Assembly: GCA_002331625.1 (NCBI GenBank)
Contig: DCZN01000049.1
Coordinates: forward strand, 64,477-86,146
Direction: 5' to 3'
Source: Nitrospira sp. UBA2083
GTDB lineage: Bacteria; Nitrospirota; Nitrospiria; Nitrospirales; Nitrospiraceae
Length of the DNA: 21,670 bases
The stretch's first letter is position 1; each line of letters begins with the position of its first letter. This document shows, piece by piece, positions 1 through 6,526 of the stretch. The notes beneath the pieces are model-generated. The model did no database searches and was not told where the DNA came from. It was given only the letters and a program-made list of their open reading frames with translations. Position numbers and translations under genes: made by a program.

Positions 1-1349
1 GTAATCATACCGCCTCCCCGTCCGCCGATGTTTCTCATGTCGGCCACGTCGCTCTTGAGCTGTTCGAAGTAGTCGTCCCACAGGGGCATTTCCCAGACGC
101 GCTCCCCCGTCCGCCATCCGGCCTTGCGCACGGCCTCCTTGAGCGTGTCGTCCGTGCCGAACATGCCGATCGCGAACTGACCCAGTGCGACGACACACGC
201 TCCGGTCAGAGTCGCAATGTCGATCAGAGCGGCCGGTTTGAATCGGGTGGCATAGGCCAGGCCGTCAGACAGAATCAAGCGTCCCTCAGCATCGGTATTT
301 TGGACTTCCACCGTTTTGCCGGAGAGGGTTGTGACCACATCCCCTGGTCGCATCGCGCGGCCGCCTGGCATATTCTCCGCGACCGGAAGGATGCTGATGA
401 GGTTGAGAGGTAACTTCAATCGAGCAGCAGCTCGTATTGTGGCCAAGACTTCTGCCCCGCCGGTCATGTCGGCTTTCATCTGCTCCATATTTTCGGCTGG
501 CTTAAGCGAGATCCCGCCGGTATCGAAGGTGATGGTCTTCCCGACCAGTACGACCGGAGGGTCGCCTTTTTTCTTAGCTCCTTGGTACTGAAGAATGATG
601 AATTTTGGTGGTTCATGGCTACCCTTGGCCACGCCGAGTAGCGCGCCCATTCCCAGTCTTTCCATCTCCTTTTGTTCGAGGATCTTGAGACTCACGCCGG
701 TGCCCTTCGCCACCGTCTTTGCCTCGTTGGCAATCCTCGTTGGAGTCATCACATTTGAAGGATGGTTGCAGAGGTCTCGAACAAAGACCGTCGCTTCAGC
801 AGTGGCAAGACCGCGACGGATCCCTTCGGACACGTGGGCCAGGTGGCTCTTCTGCGGAGTCAGAATGGTCATTGCGGCCACCTCTTTCCTCGGGAGAGCG
901 TCACTGCGGTATGCCGTGAACTGATAGCTTCCTAAAATCGCTCCTTCGGTGAGGGTCTGTGCGATGTCAATCAGTGAAGTCCCACGCGGTTCCGCATTCG
1001 GAAGCGCGACGGTGAACGAGCCAGCCTTAGCTTGGCGGACCCGTTTCACGGCGTACCCAATGGCTTGACGGATGTGATCCAAGCCGAGATTGTGTTTCTT
1101 CCCGAGGCCAGCCAGGATGAGCCGTTTCGATGGAATGTTCCCTTGGGTGTGAAGCAGCATCACCTCATGAGATTTTCCTTCGAACTCCCCTGAACGTTGA
1201 AGCTCCCGCAGCGTTCCGTTGAGGGCTCGATCCAACGTCCGTCCGTCGGATGTCGAGAGCCATTCCTCCTCACAAAGGAGAATCACGAGTGCTTCGGTGC
1301 GCTCTGTGTCGAGTTGTCCCTGTTTAGTGTCGACCCGCATGATCTTCAT
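1..1349 (-). CDS. pepA: Leucyl aminopeptidase (M17 family), 3' end outside window
   Basis: Cytosolic M17 metalloaminopeptidase that removes N-terminal residues from peptides using two metal ions. I translated the minus strand by hand: 449 full codons are present and the reading frame leaves the window at position 1. The M17 signature NTDAEGRL lies at residues 351-358. Predicted metal ligands are K271, D276, D294, D353 and E355, with catalytic K283 and R357, each one position later than in E. coli PepA. The last residues seen are GGRGGGMIT, so roughly 50 C-terminal residues are missing if the length matches the 503-residue E. coli enzyme. The ATG at 1349 is preceded by AAAGGAGA at good spacing; a second in-frame ATG at 1340 has no such site. 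It follows queE on the same strand after 93 bp, so co-transcription is plausible. Confidence 0.96.
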   Translation of the reverse strand, partial: MKIMRVDTKQGQLDTERTEALVILLCEEEWLSTSDGRTLDRALNGTLRELQRSGEFEGKSHEVMLLHTQGNIPSKRLILAGLGKKHNLGLDHIRQAIGYAVKRVRQAKAGSFTVALPNAEPRGTSLIDIAQTLTEGAILGSYQFTAYRSDALPRKEVAAMTILTPQKSHLAHVSEGIRRGLATAEATVFVRDLCNHPSNVMTPTRIANEAKTVAKGTGVSLKILEQKEMERLGMGALLGVAKGSHEPPKFIILQYQGAKKKGDPPVVLVGKTITFDTGGISLKPAENMEQMKADMTGGAEVLATIRAAARLKLPLNLISILPVAENMPGGRAMRPGDVVTTLSGKTVEVQNTDAEGRLILSDGLAYATRFKPAALIDIATLTGACVVALGQFAIGMFGTDDTLKEAVRKAGWRTGERVWEMPLWDDYFEQLKSDVADMRNIGGRGGGMI

Positions 1350-1442
1350 TCGATTCTCCTTTGAGGCGGCGATCCGCAACGGTGTCAGTCTCGTTCATTA
1401 TGGTTACCAGGGTTCGGGCATGCCGATGGTGCAGGGCCATCC

Positions 1443-2078
1443 TCATACCCCTCGCATATCGGGTGCCCAGATATGCTTGTGGAGTTGGAGTTGAAGTCGA
1501 ATGGGGAGTCGATCTTCCAACAGCCACTCAGCCAGCTGACGGGGATCCAGTGTCCCGAACACTGGACTGAAATGGACCGGACAACGAGTAGCCAGATGGA
1601 ATTGCTGTAGAATTCCTTTTGCCCAGTCATAGTCCCTACGGTCTTGTAGAACAAACTTTGCTTCATCGTGAGGTCTCAACCGCTCAAGGTTTGGCCAATG
1701 CATGCGGTCCGTCATACCGCTTCCGGGGCACTTCACATCCAGAATGATATGGACTGCGGGAGCAACAAGGCTCGTGTCGACCGCCCCGCTTGTCTCGAGC
1801 AAGACCGTGAAGCCCGCTTCGCACAATCGACGTAGCAGTGTGGGTGTCTCCGATTGTGCCAAGGGTTCTCCTCCGGTCACCTCAACCAAGGGACAACCAT
1901 AAGACCGGACCGTGTCGAGAATGTCATCGACAGACTGTTCCGTTCCTCCAAAGAACGCATATTCTGTGTCACACCACGTGCAACGGAGTGGACAGCCGGT
2001 CAGACGCACGAACACGCAGGGCCGCCCTGCAAAGGTCGATTCCCCTTGGATGCTATGGAAGATCTCTGTGACGCGCAT
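1443..2078 (-). CDS. queE: 7-carboxy-7-deazaguanine synthase (radical SAM)
   Basis: Converts 6-carboxy-tetrahydropterin to 7-carboxy-7-deazaguanine in the queuosine/preQ0 pathway. The 211-residue protein starts MRVTEIFHSIQGES, the typical QueE N-terminus. The radical SAM cluster motif is CPLRCTWC (C29, C33, C36), and the SAM-binding VTGGEPL lies near residues 67-73. The length matches the family. The ATG at 2078 is chosen from this N-terminus; no clear Shine-Dalgarno sequence precedes it. The gene lies between the HAD phosphatase (81 bp upstream on its strand) and pepA. No queC, queD or queF is visible in the window, and I see no preQ1 riboswitch in the short upstream spacer. Confidence 0.95.
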   Translation of the reverse strand: MRVTEIFHSIQGESTFAGRPCVFVRLTGCPLRCTWCDTEYAFFGGTEQSVDDILDTVRSYGCPLVEVTGGEPLAQSETPTLLRRLCEAGFTVLLETSGAVDTSLVAPAVHIILDVKCPGSGMTDRMHWPNLERLRPHDEAKFVLQDRRDYDWAKGILQQFHLATRCPVHFSPVFGTLDPRQLAEWLLEDRLPIRLQLQLHKHIWAPDMRGV

Positions 2079-2159
2079 GAACGAGGTGTGAGCTAACTCA
2101 TTATGTGTTGATCTGGGATCCGTCGGTGAAAGGGGCTTATCTGGTCCCTAAGAACATCC

Positions 2160-2840
2160 TTAGAGCCACTTCACAATTGGCCAGTTGTAGCGTCGGGCGA
2201 TGGAGGCCATTCCTCGAATCGGGTTCACAACGGTCGGATGCCCTACGGCCTGGAGCAAGTCTAGATCGCCAGGACTGTCTCCATAGGCATAGCATTGGGA
2301 AAGGTCCAGCGTCAGTTCCTGGGTCAACCGATCGATCAGTTGACGTTTTCCAACCCCATAAGGGAGTGGGGGAGTGAGGAAACCCGTATAGAGGCCGTTC
2401 TGCTGCTCTAACCGACTGGCAAAACAGCGATCGGCTCGAAGCGCATCGGCGACGGGCGCAATCAAGAAATCAATAGACCCCGTCACAAAAATGATGGCAT
2501 GGCCGGCTCGACGATGGTCATCGAGCCTCCGCATCGCAGTGGCCGAGACCCGAGGACAGAGTTCCTCTCGACAAAATTCTTCGCCCAAGGGTTGAATCAC
2601 CTGCGATGGCTTCCCGGCTAGGTACAACTTGCGTTGGCGGAGAGGATGGAGTGACAGCGCAGGAAGATGTCGTACGAGCCAAGAGAGGCTATCGCGAGCT
2701 TCAGGCCACCCGACAATCCCACGTCGCCATAGCCAGCGAAAAAATCTCACTTCACTTGCTTCACCGGGCAAAATGGTATTGTCGACATCAAAAAATGCGG
2801 CAATGGAAGAAGCAAGCGCTCGTTGATCAGTCTGTATCAT
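2160..2840 (-). CDS. HAD-IB family phosphatase (SerB-like)
   Basis: A haloacid-dehalogenase superfamily hydrolase of subfamily IB, which includes phosphoserine phosphatases and other small-molecule phosphatases; the substrate cannot be read from sequence. With the ATG at 2840 the protein has 226 residues. Motif I is FDVDNT (nucleophile D18, acid D20), motif II is the VTGS segment, and motif IV is GDSPGDLDLL. The segment between motifs I and II is the helical cap typical of IB members. A frame-compatible GTG at 2870 would add ten residues. However, the likely promoter (-10 at 2877-2882) places the transcript start near 2870, so that start would require a leaderless message. Neither start has a clear ribosome binding site. 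The gene heads the minus-strand group with queE and pepA. Confidence 0.88.
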   Translation of the reverse strand: MIQTDQRALASSIAAFFDVDNTILPGEASEVRFFRWLWRRGIVGWPEARDSLSWLVRHLPALSLHPLRQRKLYLAGKPSQVIQPLGEEFCREELCPRVSATAMRRLDDHRRAGHAIIFVTGSIDFLIAPVADALRADRCFASRLEQQNGLYTGFLTPPLPYGVGKRQLIDRLTQELTLDLSQCYAYGDSPGDLDLLQAVGHPTVVNPIRGMASIARRYNWPIVKWL

Positions 2841-2876
2841 GGTATCGGCGAGATCGAGGCACACGTACACGCGTCA

Positions 2877-2905
2877 ATTCTACCGGACACCTACTTCATT
2901 GACAA
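2877..2905 (-). promoter_or_regulatory. Sigma70-type promoter for the HAD phosphatase gene
   Basis: On the minus strand, TTGTCA (2905-2900, 5/6 match to consensus) and TAGAAT (2882-2877, 5/6 match) are separated by 17 nt. The predicted start is near 2870. Its -35 box overlaps the -35 box of the tRNA promoter on the other strand. Confidence 0.65.
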
Positions 2906-2928
2906 GAATTTTACCCAACTTCTATAAT
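2899..2928 (+). promoter_or_regulatory. Consensus sigma70 promoter for tRNA-Leu
   Basis: A perfect TTGACA (2899-2904) and a perfect TATAAT (2923-2928) are separated by 18 nt. The predicted transcript start is about 2935, some 50 nt before the mature tRNA. Both hexamers matching consensus fits a strong stable-RNA promoter. Confidence 0.85.
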
Positions 2929-2987
2929 GCACCTCCCTCAGTGAGGGGTCCCGGAGTTTCCCATGGGACGCTTCATATGATTCGGTT

Positions 2988-3071
2988 GCCGAAGTGGTGG
3001 AATGGCAGACACGCACGTTTGAGGGGCGTGTGGCGCAAGCCGTGCGGGTTCAAGTCCCGCCTTCGGCACCA
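2988..3071 (+). tRNA. tRNA-Leu (anticodon GAG)
   Basis: An 84-nt class II tRNA with encoded CCA. The acceptor arms are GCCGAAG (2988-2994) and CTTCGGC (3061-3067), followed by A and CCA (3069-3071). The anticodon stem CACGT/GCGTG encloses the loop TTGAGGG with anticodon GAG at 3021-3023. The variable arm GGC-GCAA-GCC is long, as expected for leucine. The T stem is GCGGG/CCCGC with loop TTCAAGT. It closely resembles E. coli tRNA-Leu(GAG), which reads CUC and CUU. No clear intrinsic terminator follows. Confidence 0.96.
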
Positions 3072-3337
3072 TCGGGTTGATCCTCTTCCTGTCCCAGATA
3101 CCTTCCAGAATGTTGTCTCCTGTAGGATTGCGATAAGGCCAGGAGGCATGTGAACCGGCACATTGGTGCCCGTATTGACCGGGTACATTGTTGGTTCCAG
3201 ATTCATGACGGATCTCAACTACATCTGGACTCCCAGTAGACGTCGAATCTCGATCAACCCCCACAACTCCGTCAGTGGTCACATCAATCTCAGTTGCATA
3301 CAAGACGGCCAAGACCCGATCCTACTCTTTGGATTAG

Positions 3338-3390
3338 GAGAGGGTTTTGAACGACCTCTCTAGATCTCGCATGCCAGGAGAGGGCCGTTC
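3338..3390 (+). promoter_or_regulatory. Two mutually exclusive leader hairpins
   Basis: AGGAGAGGG occurs twice (3336-3344 and 3376-3384), with CCTCTC (3355-3360) between the copies. CCTCTC can pair with the upstream GAGAGG (3338-3343, 11-nt loop). It can also pair with the downstream GAGAGG (3378-3383), where five more pairs, GAACG/CGTTC (3349-3353/3386-3390), extend the stem across a small internal loop. Only one of the two can form at a time. No T run follows either one. It overlaps the 5' end of leader element copy A. Confidence 0.35.
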
Positions 3391-3428
3391 AGATCTGGAC
3401 TTTCATCCCTACCTCGTAGGACACTAGC
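3382..3428 (+). repeat. Kinase leader element, copy A
   Basis: This stretch upstream of the 5-PAS kinase matches 6312-6357 upstream of the 13-PAS kinase. By eye it shows 39 identical positions out of 47, with one single-base gap. The strongest blocks are GATCT, GACTTTCA and TAGGACACTAGC. It ends about 120 bp before the kinase start. Function unknown; a promoter or operator site is inferred from its position. Confidence 0.6.
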
Positions 3429-3548
3429 TACCTTTTGGCCCTACCCTCTCAACCATGAGTGATACGTGATGAGGTTGCCTCGTCCAACGCTTTCTTCATC
3501 CCCCTCATCTTCGATCAGGTGCCCGCTTCATACGATAAGGAGTCTCAC

Positions 3549-6221
3549 ATGGGCTCTCTGAGTAACCTTTCCATTTTGGATCTCTTGCGCAGGCAGGTCG
3601 CCGATCTCTCGCGTGAACTGGGTGAGCGGGACAGTGTGTTGCATGAACAAACTCGGCACCTCCGTGTTGCTCAGGCTCTCGCTCATCTCGGGAGCTGGGA
3701 GTGGGAGATCGAGAGCGGCGAGATTCGATGCTCGAGCGAGTTGTATCGCATCTTCGGCCGTGAACGTGGTTCACACCATATGACCTTTGAAATCTTCGCC
3801 TCGGCACTTCTTTCAGAAGATCATGATCGGGTGATCGCTTCAATCAATGATGCGTTGGGCGGGAAGGCGCCGTACGATGTGGAATACCGAATCGTTCGGC
3901 CGAACGGCGAAGTGCGAACCATTCATTGCTGCGGTGAAGTGCTACGTGACGACCATGGAAGACCCCGTCGCATGTCCGGTTCGGTCCTGGACATCACCGA
4001 GCGGAAACGCACCGAGGCGATGTTACGTTCCTCGCAGGAAAAACTTCGACAAGCCCTTCAAGCGTCGGGTATTGGACTGTGGGACTGGAATACCGAAACG
4101 AACGAGATGGCCCTCTCAGAGGAATGGAAACGTCAGCTTGGGTATGAGGAAAAGGAGATCGCGAACTCATTTGAAGCGTGGGAAGGGCTCCTCCATCCAG
4201 ATGATCGTGATCGCGCCATTGCGTATCTGCAGGATTATGTGTGTACACGTCAGGGGGAGTATCGGCAGGAGTTTCGGTTACAGCACAAGAATGGGACATA
4301 CCGATGGATCGAAGCGCGCGCCTCCTTTGTGACGGAACCTGACGGTCGCCAGATTCGTCTCCTCGGCTCGCATACCGATATCACCGATCGCAAAAGGATG
4401 GAGGAAGCGGTACAGGAGAGTGAAGATCGGCATCGAACGCTCGTCGAGCTGTCACCGTCCGGGGTGTTTGTTTTCTGTGAAGGGCGGACCGCGTATGTCA
4501 ATCACAGGGGGGCCATGCTCATAGGAGCGAGTGATCCCCAGGACATTCTTGATCGACCCATGCTCGACTTCATCCATCCGGAATATCACGACGAAGTCCG
4601 AGAAAATGTGAAACGGTTATGTACCGGAAGCGTGTCCGTCCATAGCGCGGAACGAATCTATCTCAAGAAAGATGGGACACCGGTTCCGGTGCAAGTTGAA
4701 GCCGCACGGATCATGTGGAACGGGAAACCTGCCATCCTCGGCCTCGTCTCTGACGTCACTGATCGGAAGCAGGCGGAAGAGGCCTTACAGGCCAGCGAGG
4801 AACGGTTTGCCAAAGCGTTCCGAGCCAGTCTCCATCCGGTCGTCATCAGCGAGCTTGACTCTGGGCGGGTGATCGAAGCCAATGATGCCGCATGTCGGCT
4901 ATTGGGCTATCGCAAGGAAGAAGTTGAAGGGCACACCACGTTAGAGTTAGGAGTCTGGGTTTCTGCAGAGGAGCACGCACATTTTGTTGACGCATTAAAG
5001 CGTGTCGGGTCGGTCCGCAATATGGAAGTGAGGTTGCGGAGCAAGAACGGTGAAGTTCGCCAGTTCCTACTCTCGTCGGAACGGATCGAGTTAGATGGCA
5101 GCCCATGTAGTGTGACGGTTGGGGATGATATCACAGATCGAAAACGGGCTGAAGCCGAGTTGCGCCGATCCCATACCTTTTTGCGCCAAGTGATCGACAG
5201 TGACCCGAACTTTATCTTTGCCAAAGATCACGAAGGACGATTTACGATGGCGAACAAGGCGGTCGCCGATTGTTATGGTAGCACGGTGGAGAACCTGATC
5301 GGCCAGTCAGAGGCTGATTTTAATCCTAATTGGGACGAGGTGGAGTTCTCACGTCAGAAGGATCTCCAGGTGATGAACTCCTTGCAAGAATGCTTTATCG
5401 CCGAGGAAAAGATCACGGATTGGTCGGGCAAGACGCACTGGTTACAAACCATTCGGAGGCCGATTGTTGATGGTCAGGGAGGGACTCACATGGTGCTCGG
5501 TGCGGCGACCGACATCACCGAGCGGAAGCAGATGGAAGAGATGCTCCTGCAGCGAGAGCAGGATTTGAGTGCGGCGCTTCAAGAGCGTGAACGGATCAGC
5601 CAGGATCTCCACGACAGTATTCTCCAATCGCTGTATGCCGTTGGACTCGGGCTAGAGACATGCAAACTGCTGATCAGACAACAGCCAGACCACGTTGCAG
5701 AAAAAATCACGACGACGCTGGACCAGTCGATCGGGCAACTCAATCACATGATCGGAGAGGTGCGCAATTTCATCGTAGGGCTCGAATCTCACCTCATCCA
5801 GGGCGGTGACTTACCAACGGCCATACGGACCATCGTCCAAACGATGTGCGATTCCTCTTCCGTCAAATGTCGTATGCGAATTGATGATGCTGTACGGAGT
5901 CATATTTCAACCGAACAGGCGCTTCATGTCGTGAATATCGTGCGGGAAGGGCTGAGTAACGCACTCCGGCACAGCCGTGCCACATGCATTTCCGTATCAT
6001 TGCGACCGTTAGTCGGGTCAGTTCGTCTGACCATTACCGACAACGGCATCGGGTTCAATCCAAGGGCCGCCCATGGTGTCGGCCGTGGCTTGGGAAACAT
6101 GGCGGCGCGTGCTGAAAAAGTCGGCGGCTTGTTCGCCGTGCGATCAGAGCCTGACAAAGGGACAAGGATTCTGCTCGATCTTCCCAAGTGCATCAACGAC
6201 CCAATTAATTCGAACACTTGA
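3549..6221 (+). CDS. Soluble 5-PAS histidine kinase, NarL/DegS type
   Basis: Predicted cytosolic sensor kinase of 890 residues with no membrane segment. A short N-terminal coiled coil is followed by five PAS/PAC domains at roughly 40-150, 165-280, 290-405, 415-531 and 543-658, each closed by a D(I/V)T(D/E)RK motif. The core is HisKA_3 with phospho-acceptor H688 in QDLHDS, then HATPase_c with N-box residues E800 and N804, DNGIGF (831-836) and a glycine-rich GRGLGN segment. This core type signals to NarL-family regulators. The start at 3549 is preferred: AAGGAG lies 6 nt upstream and the N-terminus MGSLSNLSILDLL aligns with that of the downstream paralogue. A GTG at 3459 would add 30 residues with no ribosome binding site. 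Ligands or cofactors of the PAS domains cannot be told from sequence. It has no adjacent regulator of its own. Confidence 0.94.
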   Translation: MGSLSNLSILDLLRRQVADLSRELGERDSVLHEQTRHLRVAQALAHLGSWEWEIESGEIRCSSELYRIFGRERGSHHMTFEIFASALLSEDHDRVIASINDALGGKAPYDVEYRIVRPNGEVRTIHCCGEVLRDDHGRPRRMSGSVLDITERKRTEAMLRSSQEKLRQALQASGIGLWDWNTETNEMALSEEWKRQLGYEEKEIANSFEAWEGLLHPDDRDRAIAYLQDYVCTRQGEYRQEFRLQHKNGTYRWIEARASFVTEPDGRQIRLLGSHTDITDRKRMEEAVQESEDRHRTLVELSPSGVFVFCEGRTAYVNHRGAMLIGASDPQDILDRPMLDFIHPEYHDEVRENVKRLCTGSVSVHSAERIYLKKDGTPVPVQVEAARIMWNGKPAILGLVSDVTDRKQAEEALQASEERFAKAFRASLHPVVISELDSGRVIEANDAACRLLGYRKEEVEGHTTLELGVWVSAEEHAHFVDALKRVGSVRNMEVRLRSKNGEVRQFLLSSERIELDGSPCSVTVGDDITDRKRAEAELRRSHTFLRQVIDSDPNFIFAKDHEGRFTMANKAVADCYGSTVENLIGQSEADFNPNWDEVEFSRQKDLQVMNSLQECFIAEEKITDWSGKTHWLQTIRRPIVDGQGGTHMVLGAATDITERKQMEEMLLQREQDLSAALQERERISQDLHDSILQSLYAVGLGLETCKLLIRQQPDHVAEKITTTLDQSIGQLNHMIGEVRNFIVGLESHLIQGGDLPTAIRTIVQTMCDSSSVKCRMRIDDAVRSHISTEQALHVVNIVREGLSNALRHSRATCISVSLRPLVGSVRLTITDNGIGFNPRAAHGVGRGLGNMAARAEKVGGLFAVRSEPDKGTRILLDLPKCINDPINSNT

Positions 6222-6280
6222 GCTGAGAGATAGCAAGAGCTGTCTGGGCGGAAGTCCGATCTGTCGCGCGATCAGTCTGC

Positions 6281-6300
6281 CCGGTTCCTACCGGTTTCTT
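6281..6300 (+). terminator. Weak intrinsic terminator after the 5-PAS kinase
   Basis: A short GC-rich stem CCGGT (6281-6285) / ACCGG (6290-6294) with loop TCCT is followed directly by TTTCTT. It lies 60 bp past the kinase stop. The stem has only five pairs, so termination would be partial at best. Confidence 0.4.
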
Positions 6301-6302
6301 GC

Positions 6303-6314
6303 CCCAAATTTGGG
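6303..6314. repeat. 12-bp perfect palindrome CCCAAATTTGGG
   Basis: A self-complementary 12-mer overlapping the left edge of leader element copy B. It resembles a small dimer-binding operator in form. There is no counterpart at the same place in copy A. Confidence 0.4.
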
Positions 6315-6357
6315 CCATTCGGATCTAGACTTTCACCCATTCTCATAGGACACTAGC
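6312..6357 (+). repeat. Kinase leader element, copy B
   Basis: Second copy of the element at 3382-3428, here ending about 165 bp before the 13-PAS kinase start. Blocks GATCT, GACTTTCA and TAGGACACTAGC are identical to copy A, and weaker similarity continues some 30 bp downstream. The rest of the 301-bp spacer between the kinases is not obviously alike. Confidence 0.6.
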
Positions 6358-6493
6358 GCCCGCTTAGGCCTTTTCTTAGGAACCAATAGCCTGGGGGAAA
6401 ACAGATCGCTTTTCCTGGCGAGTGCCACGGTCATTCATTGTGTCGCGACGTGAAACAGCCAGTCGAGTGAACCACACTGGCTCTGAGGAGACC

Positions 6494-6526
6494 ATGGATG
6501 TCACCTGGCAAGAGGTCTCACCATGA
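6494..6526 (+). CDS. Possible 10-codon leader peptide overlapping the giant kinase start
   Basis: An ATG at 6494 preceded by GAGGAG (6485-6490) opens a ten-codon frame, MDVTWQEVSP. Its TGA stop (6524-6526) overlaps the kinase start ATG (6523-6525) as ATGA. The Shine-Dalgarno match is better than the kinase's own AGAGGT, although the spacing of 3 nt is short. The layout would allow translational coupling. Nothing in the peptide sequence suggests a stalling or attenuation mechanism, so this may be chance. Confidence 0.3.
   Translation: MDVTWQEVSP

Larger units (their letters stand above)
3072..3548. other. Non-coding interval between tRNA-Leu and the first PAS kinase
   Basis: No convincing gene is present. 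The interval holds a small hairpin GGCAC-ATTG-GTGCC (3157-3170, no T run), a pair of mutually exclusive hairpins (3338-3390), and copy A of the leader element shared with the next kinase (3382-3428). The segment 3459-3548 is open in frame with the kinase but precedes its better-supported start. Confidence 0.7.

Noticed and set aside
2079..2159. preQ1 riboswitch ahead of queE
   Set aside because: The 81-bp spacer shows neither the class I stem-loop nor its A-rich tail.
2988..3071. tRNA-Leu as an integration site for the kinase block
   Set aside because: I saw no second copy of the tRNA 3' end, no integrase and no mobile-element gene in the window.
3459..3548. Upstream GTG start adding 30 residues to the 5-PAS kinase
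   Set aside because: No ribosome binding site there; the ATG at 3549 has AAGGAG and matches the paralogue's N-terminus.
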